The notes under the pieces: model-generated
Databases searched by the model: none
What the model was told of the DNA's origin: nothing
The model's input: only the letters and a program-made list of their open reading frames with translations
Position numbers and translations under genes: made by a program
Source of the DNA: DATKUC01 sp964577375
GTDB lineage: Bacteria; Spirochaetota; Spirochaetia; DSM-27196; DATKUC01
Assembly: GCA_964577375.1 (NCBI GenBank)
Contig: CAZNYW010000002.1
Coordinates: 62,001-126,000, forward strand
DNA length: 64,000 bases
Direction: 5' to 3'
In this document: positions 34,425 through 42,365 of the stretch, piece by piece
How the letters are laid out: every line of letters starts with the position of its first letter
Numbering within the stretch: the first letter of the stretch is position 1

Positions 34425-36284
34425 ATGGAGAGGACGAATATTAGGCTGCGGTATCTCATAGTAATAGCAGTAACGGGCGTGTTTGCCGCAGCGCTGATCT
34501 ATCAGTATGCCTCCGTGATGCTTTTCAAACATAAGAGCGGCAGCAGTTCCGGACCGCAGACCGCCGCCGTCGAGCGGGGGCCGATTCTCGACCGCAACGG
34601 CAAGATTCTCGCCATCGAAACCCAGTTGAATACGGTGAGCATCTGGAGCCCCAATGTCACCGATCCGGAGGAGACCTCGAAGCTTCTCGGCGATGTTCTG
34701 TCGATCCCTGCCGCCCAGATCATGGACAAGATCCGCGGCAGCAGCGACTACGCGGTAATCAAGCGCACGATCTCTCCCACCGAAACCAAGAAGATCAAAG
34801 AGCTGCAGGCGGCGGACAAACTGCACGGGGTAACCCTGCAGCCCGACTACGGACGAAGCTATCCCGAGAAGAGTCTCGCATCACACCTCATCGGGTTCGT
34901 GGGCATCGACAACCATGGCCTCTCGGGCGCGGAATATCAGTTCGACAAACAGCTCTCACCCCCGGCAGAGGCCGATGGCCCGGCCGGAAGCATCGGGAAC
35001 CAGGTATTCCTGACCATAGATGCGAACGCCCAGTACAAGATGGAGTCACTGGCCCGTCAGGTTTACCAGGAGCACGATGCGAAGGCGGTGATGCTCCTCG
35101 CAATGAATGCGAAGAACGGCGACGTCCTTGCCTACGCTGCGCTGCCGGACTTCGATCCGAACAAGTTCGAGCAGGCGACCGAAGAGCAGCGACGCGACTA
35201 CCCGATCAACTTCCTCTACGAACCGGGATCAGTCTTCAAGATGTTCTCGATTTCCTCGATCTTTCAACTCGGCGGGATCACCCTCAACGACTACTTCAAT
35301 GCTAACGGCATTTACGACAAGGTTTCACCGCCGATCACCGATCTCGGCGTATACGGCAGGATCAACGCGGAAGGCATAATCAAGTACTCCTCGAACGTCG
35401 GTGCATCCTACGCGTCGGAAACCGTCACCAAGAACAATTTCTATCACATGCTGCGCGACTACGGGTTCGGCGAGCAGACCGGCGTTGAGCTTCCCGGCGA
35501 GGAAAAGGGCATTCTCCGGACGCCGGAATTCTGGACCGACCGGTCGAAACCGAGCATCTCGTTCGGCCAGGAGATATCGGTGACCGCGATGCAGATGGTG
35601 ACGGCCGCCACCGCGCTCGCCAACCAGGGGGTGCTGCTCAAGCCTCACATTCTGCAGAAGGTGGTATCGTCGGACGGCCGCATCCTGATGCAGACCAAGC
35701 GCGATCCGGTGCGAGAGGTAGTCTCCCCAGGCGTCGCGAGCAAGATGCTGTCCTTCATGGTCACGGCAACCCAGCCGGGCGGCACTGCAATACGGGCCTA
35801 TTCCGATCAGTTCGATATTGCGGCCAAGACCGGTACCGCCGAGATATGGGATAGCAAGGCAGGCAGCTACTCGAAGACCGCCTTTCTTGCCTCCTGCATG
35901 GCGCTCTTCCCGGCAAACGATCCGCAGATCATCGTTTACATCGTCATTGACGATCCGCGCAAAGGCGATTATCTCGGTGGCCGAATCGCCGCACCGGTCA
36001 TCAGGGAGGCGGCCGAGTATCTGGGCAACTATTTCGGGGTTCCGCGCAAGGGCGACACCACGACCGAAAGCAAGAATCGAATAACCGTTGTGCGTCCCGA
36101 GCTCCCGTCCTTCACCGATACCCTGCCCGACTTCACGGGACTGCCGAAACGGCTGCTTATGCCGCTGTTCGACCGGAAGGATCTTTCCGTGGAGATCGAC
36201 GGCGACGGCTGGGTCACTTCGCAGTCACCGCCGCCGGGAACCAAGATCCAACCGGGGATGAAACTGCTTCTGGAGTTGAACTGA
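34425..36284 (+). CDS. Class B penicillin-binding protein with PASTA domain (FtsI/SpoVD type)
   Basis: 619 aa. One N-terminal membrane helix is at about 8-30, and the PBP dimerisation domain contains RGPILDRNGKILA. Transpeptidase motifs are SVFK at 269-272, SSN at 322-324 and KTG at 468-470. A C-terminal PASTA domain (about 555-619) contains VTSQSPPPGTKIQPGMKLLLEL. It crosslinks peptidoglycan, probably as the septal FtsI-type enzyme of this organism. The partner genes ftsL and ftsW are not here. The Maf-type gene starts 5 bases downstream. Confidence 0.92.
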   Translation: MERTNIRLRYLIVIAVTGVFAAALIYQYASVMLFKHKSGSSSGPQTAAVERGPILDRNGKILAIETQLNTVSIWSPNVTDPEETSKLLGDVLSIPAAQIMDKIRGSSDYAVIKRTISPTETKKIKELQAADKLHGVTLQPDYGRSYPEKSLASHLIGFVGIDNHGLSGAEYQFDKQLSPPAEADGPAGSIGNQVFLTIDANAQYKMESLARQVYQEHDAKAVMLLAMNAKNGDVLAYAALPDFDPNKFEQATEEQRRDYPINFLYEPGSVFKMFSISSIFQLGGITLNDYFNANGIYDKVSPPITDLGVYGRINAEGIIKYSSNVGASYASETVTKNNFYHMLRDYGFGEQTGVELPGEEKGILRTPEFWTDRSKPSISFGQEISVTAMQMVTAATALANQGVLLKPHILQKVVSSDGRILMQTKRDPVREVVSPGVASKMLSFMVTATQPGGTAIRAYSDQFDIAAKTGTAEIWDSKAGSYSKTAFLASCMALFPANDPQIIVYIVIDDPRKGDYLGGRIAAPVIREAAEYLGNYFGVPRKGDTTTESKNRITVVRPELPSFTDTLPDFTGLPKRLLMPLFDRKDLSVEIDGDGWVTSQSPPPGTKIQPGMKLLLELN

Positions 36285-36288
36285 CCCC

Positions 36289-38163
36289 ATGCCCGTAGAG
36301 CAGTCGGAGCAGTTGAAGCAAAATCTCGCCGCGCTGGAAACCGTCCAGCCCGAACTCGCAGCGTATCTCCGGCGACACGGTTCCGATACAGATCAGCCGC
36401 TCGAGGTGTTTCACGCTTCCAGCGGAGATCTCAGCGGACGGTACGCCGGCGTCACTCTGCACAGCCGGCACAATCCGCGCGAGGAGTCGGAGCGTCTTGT
36501 GCGGCAAGCCGACCTCGAAATGGCCTGCTTTCTGCTCGAAGGGTTCGGAATGGGATATCCGGCGGAGGCCATCCGACGGATCGCTCCGGATGCCCACATT
36601 GTGGTCGTCGAGCCTGACACCGACCTCTTCATCCAGGTGCTTTCCGTACGCGATCTCTCCGAGCTCCTCGGGAGCAGGCAGCTCAGTTACCTCTTCGATA
36701 CCGGCCAGGATTCCATCGACCGGGTGCTCAACACCTTCCCCGCGAACGCCATCGGAATAATCCGGTTCCGTCCCCTGTATGAACGGCACCACGGGGTCTA
36801 CGCGGCAATCGATGCAGCCATTGAGAATCACGTGACCCGTCAGAAGGTCAACCAGAACACACTGGCACGTTTCGGGCGGCTGTGGGTGAGGAATCTCGCG
36901 CTCAACCTACCCGTCTTTGCGCGAGCGCGCCCGCTCTCGGAAATCGAGGGGCTCTTTTCGGGGCTCCCCGGCCTGCTTCTCGGCGGCGGACCGAGTATCG
37001 ACGATCTGCTCCCGCTGCTGCCCCGGCTCGCCGAACGGTCCGTCGTGGCAGCCGTCGATACCAGCCTTGGAAGCTGCCTTCGCGCCGGAGTGGATCCCGA
37101 CTTCGTCATCGTGGTAGATCCCCAGTACTGGAATACGCGACACCTCGACCGCTGCCATCCGAAGCGGGCGATTCTCATTTCCGAGTCGTCGACTCACCCC
37201 CGGGTGTTTCGGCAGCTCGATGGACCCGTCCACTTCTGCAGCTCACTCTTTCCGCTCGGCGAGTATCTCGAGGGACAGACCGGCGCGCTCGGAAAGCTCG
37301 GCGCGGGCGGGTCAGTATCAACAAGCGCGTGGGATTTCCTCAGACTCGCCGGCTGCAGCCCGATCTATACCGCCGGCATCGACCTCGGATTTCCCGGACG
37401 ACAGACCCATTTTCGCGGCAGCTTTTTCGAGGAACGCATTCACACTCTCGGCTCGCGACTCAAGCCGGCCGAAATGCACCTGTTCCGCTACCTGAACGAC
37501 GCGGGGCTCTTTCAGCTTCCCGCCAACGACGGCGGTGCGGTGGACACCGACCGGCGGATGACCATCTACCGCTGGTGGTTCGAACGTCAGGCGGAACGGC
37601 ACCCGCAGGTCGACACCCGAGCTCTGTCGACTCGAGCCGTTAGACTGAAAGGGATTTCTCTGGCAGCGCCCCAGGAGCTGCTTGACTCGGCCCCGATCCG
37701 CTCCAAGATAGAAAAGCGGCTCCGCCGCCTCTCGGAACAGTCTCCTGCTCCCTCCACCGTGCCTGATGGCCCAACTTCCCCGTCGAAGGCGACCTCCTTC
37801 CACGAGAGGTTGCGCCGGGCAGTCGGCTCGCTGACCGATGAGCTCGCCGAGATCGAAAAGATCGCCGCCGAGGGTTCCCTCCTCGTTGATTCACTCAAAG
37901 CGGATTCCGACCGGGGCGGGGAGATATCATCGCGGCTCGGCGGCCTCGACGCGATCGATTCGGCGATCTTCTCGCTGCAGCACCGCGAGATCGTCGGATT
38001 TCTCCTTCAGAAGGATATTCAACGGATAATCGACCGCGCCCATCGCAACGCCACCCTCGAGGAGACTCTCGCCAACAGCGAGGCGATCTACCGCGGGCTG
38101 CATGAGTCGGCTCGGTACCACCGTATCTGCCTGGAGAGAGGGCTGACCCGCCTTGGTTCCTGA
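36289..38163 (+). CDS. Motility-associated factor glycosyltransferase (Maf, DUF115)
   Basis: 624 aa. The central MAF_flag10/DUF115 domain is visible: GLLLGGGPSIDDLLPLLP (about 228-245), VVAAVDTSLGSCLRAGVDPDFVIVVDPQ split over 255-282, and IYTAGIDLGFPGRQTHFRGSF. Maf proteins transfer nonulosonic-type sugars to flagellins in Campylobacter, Aeromonas and others. The presence of two flaB genes here makes flagellin glycosylation a reasonable inference. Unusually it is linked to a PBP gene, not to flagellin genes. The C-terminal 170 residues are helical and variable. Confidence 0.85.
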   Translation: MPVEQSEQLKQNLAALETVQPELAAYLRRHGSDTDQPLEVFHASSGDLSGRYAGVTLHSRHNPREESERLVRQADLEMACFLLEGFGMGYPAEAIRRIAPDAHIVVVEPDTDLFIQVLSVRDLSELLGSRQLSYLFDTGQDSIDRVLNTFPANAIGIIRFRPLYERHHGVYAAIDAAIENHVTRQKVNQNTLARFGRLWVRNLALNLPVFARARPLSEIEGLFSGLPGLLLGGGPSIDDLLPLLPRLAERSVVAAVDTSLGSCLRAGVDPDFVIVVDPQYWNTRHLDRCHPKRAILISESSTHPRVFRQLDGPVHFCSSLFPLGEYLEGQTGALGKLGAGGSVSTSAWDFLRLAGCSPIYTAGIDLGFPGRQTHFRGSFFEERIHTLGSRLKPAEMHLFRYLNDAGLFQLPANDGGAVDTDRRMTIYRWWFERQAERHPQVDTRALSTRAVRLKGISLAAPQELLDSAPIRSKIEKRLRRLSEQSPAPSTVPDGPTSPSKATSFHERLRRAVGSLTDELAEIEKIAAEGSLLVDSLKADSDRGGEISSRLGGLDAIDSAIFSLQHREIVGFLLQKDIQRIIDRAHRNATLEETLANSEAIYRGLHESARYHRICLERGLTRLGS

Positions 38164-38326
38164 TTGTTCGGCCCAATACCACCATAACGTCCAAAAGAGC
38201 ATCAACAAAATTCGTAGCAGCAGTGAAGATTATGCACTGGTCGACCGATACTATAGACACGGAAGTGAACCGCTTCCAAACGGTGTGCACGTTGATCCGA
38301 CTGCCTTGCTCTCTCGGATCTTCGAC

Positions 38327-38358
38327 GTCCAGGCATACCGTTTTTTTTTTGCCTGGAC
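38327..38358. repeat. Inverted repeat enclosing a T10 tract
   Basis: GTCCAGGC (38327-38334) and GCCTGGAC (38351-38358) are perfect 8-base arms. The loop is ATACCG followed by ten T. The T-run is inside the loop, as in the flaB1 leader repeat at 3093-3124. It might act as a terminator for the maf gene only if a different pairing is used. Confidence 0.6.
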
Positions 38359-38482
38359 AGCTTTCGCCCTCCCATGCTTGTCGCGCTGATACCTGCCTTC
38401 GTAACTTAAAAAGAGACCAGACCCGTGCGGGGGTGATCCTGTGCTGCGATACCGACCGGCGGGTGGAAATGGTTCTTGGGAC

Positions 38483-38512
38483 GGGGAGGATCTCCGTAGC
38501 CGGAGAGTCCCC
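38483..38512 (+). promoter_or_regulatory. Compound hairpin in the ABC ATPase leader
   Basis: An outer stem GGGGA (38483-38487) / TCCCC (38508-38512) encloses an inner perfect stem CTCCG/CGGAG (38492-38496/38501-38505) with loop TAGC. It ends 29 bases before ATG 38542. It resembles an RNA regulatory element, but I cannot match it to a known riboswitch class. Confidence 0.35.
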
Positions 38513-38541
38513 GAGTTCACGTTGCTTTTCGAAACAGGCTG

Positions 38542-39714
38542 ATGTCGGCAATTCAGGTCGTAGGACTTTCAAAGTGGTTTGATCGCGTTCCCGCCCTTCG
38601 GAATCTGGATATCGAGGTAAGGAGCGGGGAGTTTCTCGTTCTGCTCGGACCGTCCGGATGTGGAAAGACCACGCTCCTCCGCTGTATTGCAGGTCTCGAA
38701 CAGCCGTCGAACGGGGACATCTATCTTGATGATCTGTGCGTCTTTTCCTATCGTAATGGAACTGATGTTGCGCCCAAGCAGCGTCGGATCGGTTTCGTCT
38801 TTCAGAATTACGGCCTTTATCCCCATCTGACCGTTTTTCAGAATGTTGCGTTCGGACTGAAGGTACGCCGTGTACCCAGGGACGAAATTCGAGAACGTGT
38901 TCACCGCGCGCTGCAGATGGTAGATCTGGAGCTGCTCTCCGATCGGTATCCGCGACAGTTGAGTGGCGGGCAGCAGCAACGGGCGGCGGTGGCAAGGACG
39001 GTGGTTTCGGAACCACGGATCCTGCTTTTCGACGAACCGCTTTCCAATCTCGATCCTATCCTGAGAGTGAACGTACGTGCCGGCCTTAGACGTCTGCACT
39101 CAAGGCTTGGAACAACCTCGGTCTACGTTACTCACGACCAGCACGAAGCGATGATCCTGGGAGACCGGATTGGTGTAATTTCCGACGGTGACCTGCTCCA
39201 GATAGGACCGCCGCGGGAAATCTACGACTCGCCCGCCACCATTGATGTTGCGGAGTTCACCGCGAATCCGAAGACCAACATGCTTTTCGGCGAAATTCAC
39301 ACGACCGAAGATCGGGTGCTGTTTCTCCCCGAGGAGGATCCCTACTGTTTCATCCTCCTGCCGGACGAATGCAGAGGCTTTGCCCGCGAGCGCATAGCGT
39401 TGCACGTGAGACCGGAGGCGCTGCAGATTCTGCCGGCTTCCGGCGAAGATGAGGGAAGATTCTCGGTCGCGGGGGTGTTCGATGAAAGTCCCGACACTCT
39501 CATCGTGCTCGCGCTCGGCAACAAGCCGCCGCACATTATGGCGCGAAGACGCAACGGAGATCACCGGTTGCAGAGAGACGATGCCGTGCGGATACGCCCT
39601 CTGCGGGGAAATCTGTACGACCCGTTGACCCGCAGGCTGCTGGGATCCTTCGACTCCAGTTCGGCCCGGCAGGGGTCGGAGTCCGGCGTCCACAAATTGA
39701 GCGGCAGAACCTAG
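38542..39714 (+). CDS. ABC transporter ATPase, MalK/UgpC/MsmK-type, orphan
   Basis: 390 aa. Walker A GPSGCGKT (36-43), Q-loop VFQNYGLYPHLTV, signature LSGGQQQR (140-147), Walker B LLFDEPLSNLDP and switch His in YVTHDQHEAM. A C-terminal MalK-like OB/TOBE region follows (LHVRPEALQILP). Such ATPases energise binding-protein-dependent sugar or glycerol-phosphate importers. No permease or binding protein is nearby, so it may serve several transporters, as MsmK does. The linker after the core (EIHTTEDRVLFLPEEDPYC) is atypical. Its stop overlaps the convergent CheA-like gene by 4 bases. Confidence 0.88.
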   Translation: MSAIQVVGLSKWFDRVPALRNLDIEVRSGEFLVLLGPSGCGKTTLLRCIAGLEQPSNGDIYLDDLCVFSYRNGTDVAPKQRRIGFVFQNYGLYPHLTVFQNVAFGLKVRRVPRDEIRERVHRALQMVDLELLSDRYPRQLSGGQQQRAAVARTVVSEPRILLFDEPLSNLDPILRVNVRAGLRRLHSRLGTTSVYVTHDQHEAMILGDRIGVISDGDLLQIGPPREIYDSPATIDVAEFTANPKTNMLFGEIHTTEDRVLFLPEEDPYCFILLPDECRGFARERIALHVRPEALQILPASGEDEGRFSVAGVFDESPDTLIVLALGNKPPHIMARRRNGDHRLQRDDAVRIRPLRGNLYDPLTRRLLGSFDSSSARQGSESGVHKLSGRT

Positions 39715-41693
39715 GCCGGTTCACCCCGCTTGAAGCTGAACGCGGACAAGAGCTGCGACGGCAGGAACAGCCGGACATCCCGATTCAGGACCTGAGAGAA
39801 CACTACATTTCTCTTTCGCCGATCCTGAACGACGGTCTCCTCGGACACCAGTTTGTCTGCGACAATAACGCCTCGTTCGTCTGCTATCGCGATCATTACG
39901 CCTATCCGCTTTTTCTCGAGCGTCATAGATTCGGGAAAGTTTTCATGGACGGTGTACATCCGTACGTTTTCACCGCTGTAGCGATAGTAGGTGGTCTCAT
40001 TGCTGTCGGTGAAGACGAATCTGCGGTCGAGCTCAAATGTATTGGTCACAAAGACTCGCGGAAGTGCGAGATATTCGTCCATCGCCTGCAGTACAAGGAC
40101 AGTGACGAGGTTTGTCGAGAGGGGCAGTACCAGCGAAAAGGTGCACCCCTTACCCGGACGGTTCTCGAGCTCGAATCTGCCGCAGAGGAGTTTGCGCACC
40201 GAGTAGCTCACAACGTCGAGCCCCACGCCGCGGCCCGAAACCTCTCCCGGCCTGGTCCGGGTCGTGAACCCCGAACGCGAGATGACCGACAGCAGGTCGC
40301 GCTGATCGACGACATCGCGGTCGTGCTCGCCTTTACCGCCTCGACGGACTGGCGGCAGTGAACCCGGCCTGTCGTCGCCGTTCTCGAGCGAACGCACAAG
40401 ACTTTCCGGGATGCCGTTACCATCGTCTTCAACGCGAATAGTCAGGTTCTCGTCGGTGCTGCTTGCAAGAATGCGTATGATGCCGGATTCCGGCTTCCCG
40501 CGGCTCTTTCGTACGTCCGGCGTCTCGATGCCGTGGTCGATCGCGTTCCGGATCAGGTGAAGCATGACGTCGGTGAGCACGTCGGACACGGGGAGGTAGA
40601 CCCGTTCATGCTCACCCTGGGTCTTCAGAATAACTCTCTTGCCGAGCCTTCGGGCAAGCTCATCCACCACTTCCGCAAGGTTGTGAAACACTTCCGCGAG
40701 CGGTGCGGTCGAAAACCCCGAGATCTCGTTTCGCATCCAACCGACCAGCCGGTTGACCAGAAAGAGATTCCATTGGATTCGGGAACGGATCCCGCTGTCG
40801 ATCGGCGCTTTACTCAGCTCGCTCCACTCCTGGCTCAGTCTGCTGTGGATTTCGTCGGCGTTCAAACACAGCTCCTCGTAGAGGCGCGCGGGCATGCTTA
40901 CCGAGAAGGATCGCATCGCGGAACCGTCGGTGGCTCCCCGCTCGGAGTCGGCGTCACTTTGCAGCAGCGGATCATATTCGAGCTGCTGGATGGTTGTCCG
41001 CCGGATCTGGTCCACGTTGATCGAGCGGGCTATCCGTGCTTCGGGCTCGGACGTTGTGATCAGCGCCTGCACAAACCCGGAACGGCCGGCACGAATCGTT
41101 TCAATGTCCGGGTGCATCTTGATGACGTGGACGGCCTGCTCCAAGTTGCTTATCACCAGGTAGAGTCGCGGGTAGGCCATCGGCTCGGCGCTGTCTATTT
41201 CACAGTCGACGCGAAAGAGTGTCTCACCGCGCACTCTCGATTCCCGAAGCAGCTGCCGCTGGAACGGCGTCGCCCGGATCGCGAATTCGGGATCTGGTAT
41301 TGCCCGCGCGCCTTGTCCCTTCTGTGCCGATTCCGTTTCAGCGTTCGAGGGAGCGGAGCCCGTTTTGCCGGCGGAGGCGGGGACGTTTACTGAGCGGAAC
41401 TGCTGCTTGAGATCGTGCATTGCGTTCAGGAGCTCGTTGAGAGTCTCTGTTGAAAGCGGACCTTTTCGTCGCCGCCACCCCTCGAAGAGGTCCTCGAGAG
41501 CTCCGGCGGTGTCCGTGAGCGCGCCGTGGCCAAGGAACGACGATTCGGATTTCAGCGAGTGAACCGTCCGGAAAGCCTGATCGATCAGCTCTTGCTCGAA
41601 TCCACGTTCCTCGAGCTGATTGACGACGTAGTCCAGCGTTTCGATCATCTGCGCGCCGTCGCTTTCGAACATCGACTTCAGTTTGCTGCTCAT
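39711..41693 (-). CDS. CheA-family chemotaxis histidine kinase (second or alternative CheA)
   Basis: 660 aa. P1/Hpt domain with phospho-acceptor His45 in FRTVHSLKSESSFLG. The P2-like region at about 150-240 is unusual (TLFRVDCEIDSAEPMAYPRLYLV). P3 dimerisation is at about 255-330. The P4 kinase has N-box LIRNAIDHGIE, G1 VEDDGNGIP and G2 GRGVGLDVVSYSV. The P5 CheW-like domain starts at VLVLQAMDEYLALP. No CheW, CheY, CheR or receptor is adjacent. The start ATG overlaps the HEAT gene stop as ATGA, so it is translated as part of the chaperone-like module at the end of the fla operon. Its output is unknown. Confidence 0.87.
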   Translation of the reverse strand: MSSKLKSMFESDGAQMIETLDYVVNQLEERGFEQELIDQAFRTVHSLKSESSFLGHGALTDTAGALEDLFEGWRRRKGPLSTETLNELLNAMHDLKQQFRSVNVPASAGKTGSAPSNAETESAQKGQGARAIPDPEFAIRATPFQRQLLRESRVRGETLFRVDCEIDSAEPMAYPRLYLVISNLEQAVHVIKMHPDIETIRAGRSGFVQALITTSEPEARIARSINVDQIRRTTIQQLEYDPLLQSDADSERGATDGSAMRSFSVSMPARLYEELCLNADEIHSRLSQEWSELSKAPIDSGIRSRIQWNLFLVNRLVGWMRNEISGFSTAPLAEVFHNLAEVVDELARRLGKRVILKTQGEHERVYLPVSDVLTDVMLHLIRNAIDHGIETPDVRKSRGKPESGIIRILASSTDENLTIRVEDDGNGIPESLVRSLENGDDRPGSLPPVRRGGKGEHDRDVVDQRDLLSVISRSGFTTRTRPGEVSGRGVGLDVVSYSVRKLLCGRFELENRPGKGCTFSLVLPLSTNLVTVLVLQAMDEYLALPRVFVTNTFELDRRFVFTDSNETTYYRYSGENVRMYTVHENFPESMTLEKKRIGVMIAIADERGVIVADKLVSEETVVQDRRKRNVVFSQVLNRDVRLFLPSQLLSAFSFKRGEPA

Positions 41694-42220
41694 TCAATCC
41701 TCTTGTACCTGGTGTACAGTCTTCGCGCCTCACGGCGGATCGACTCCTCCCCGTCTTCCACTCCGGCTACGGCGAGGTTCATCATGCGTCCGCGCAGCTT
41801 CATCCTTCCGGCCGCCTCGAGAACTGCACGTTTGACCTCCACTCCGGCACGGGCAAAAAGCGCCGCCAGCTCACCTGCCGACTGCACGACGCTGAGGGTC
41901 CCAATTGCGCGGACCGCTGCAAGGACTGCCTTCTCATCACTATCATACAACACACGCCGCAAATATCCGTAGGCAGACCGTTTGCCGCTGCGTTCGAGCG
42001 ACCTGACGGCGAGCACACGTAGCGCGGGAGTCCGTCCCTCGACTGGCCCTGCGGCCCGCGGAGGCGACATCCACAGGTGGAGGCTCCTTGGGCCGGTCAG
42101 TGGCGGACGGTGATGCCGTTCGGCCGGGCACCGGTCCCGCAGTTCCGTTCCGTCGACGGACATCCTTCCCCGCTGCCTTCGATGGAACCCGCAGCCTTTC
42201 GCTGGAAAGAAGAATTTCAT
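41690..42220 (-). CDS. HEAT-repeat protein (N-terminal part probably out of frame)
   Basis: The open frame gives 176 aa from ATG 42220, which overlaps the Hsp70 stop as ATGA. Only residues from about 65 on look real: LRVLAVRSLERSGKRSAYGYLRRVLYDSDEKAVLAAVRAIG is a HEAT unit pattern (shown in part), with two further units after it. The first 60 residues (MKFFFPAKGCGFHRRQRG) are low-quality and lie opposite a convincing J-domain read in another frame. An internal ATG at 42070 is an alternative start. The probable ancestral protein joins the J-domain to these repeats, with a frame change between about 42030 and 42110. Confidence 0.6.
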   Translation of the reverse strand: MKFFFPAKGCGFHRRQRGRMSVDGTELRDRCPAERHHRPPLTGPRSLHLWMSPPRAAGPVEGRTPALRVLAVRSLERSGKRSAYGYLRRVLYDSDEKAVLAAVRAIGTLSVVQSAGELAALFARAGVEVKRAVLEAAGRMKLRGRMMNLAVAGVEDGEESIRREARRLYTRYKRIE

Positions 42221-42365
42221 AGGTCGCCTGAATGCGCTGAAACTCCCCGCCTGTATGTTCGCTTCCGCTCGCGTCCGGGTGAAGCCTTTTTGCGAGCGTC
42301 CGGTACGCTCCCTTTACCCGCTCCATGTCGGCTCCGGCCGGGAGTCCGAGCAGCCCTTCGGTCAC
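41943..42365 (-). CDS. J-domain (DnaJ-like) segment in a third frame, likely frameshifted
   Basis: From GTG 42365 the frame reads VTEGLLGLPAGADMERVK, then GAYRTLAKRLHPDAS with the invariant HPD at residues 29-31, then FQRIQATYEILLSSERL: a complete J-domain of about 60 residues. After about residue 85 the frame degenerates into Arg/Thr/Ser-rich sequence and stops at 41943. It overlaps the Hsp70-like gene by about 149 bases and the HEAT frame by about 278. J-domains stimulate Hsp70 ATPase, so the neighbour is the natural partner. Either it is a separate short gene or the N-terminus of a J-HEAT protein broken by a frameshift. Confidence 0.5.
   Translation of the reverse strand: MTEGLLGLPAGADMERVKGAYRTLAKRLHPDASGSEHTGGEFQRIQATYEILLSSERLRVPSKAAGKDVRRRNGTAGPVPGRTASPSATDRPKEPPPVDVASAGRRASRGTDSRATCARRQVARTQRQTVCLRIFAACVV

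Larger units (their letters stand above)
38164..38541 (+). other. 378-base non-coding region before the ABC ATPase
   Basis: No reading frame here looks like a gene. It holds an inverted repeat around a T10 tract (38327-38358) and a compound hairpin close to the ATPase start (38483-38512). A TTGTCG with 17-base spacer before GTAACT is a poor promoter match (about 38379-38408). Base composition is less GC-biased than the flanking genes. It is probably a regulatory leader of the ATPase gene. Confidence 0.5.

Noticed and set aside
38341..38350. T10 tract as a phase-variation switch
   Set aside because: It lies outside any coding frame and far from a promoter spacer I can recognise, so there is no mechanism to propose.
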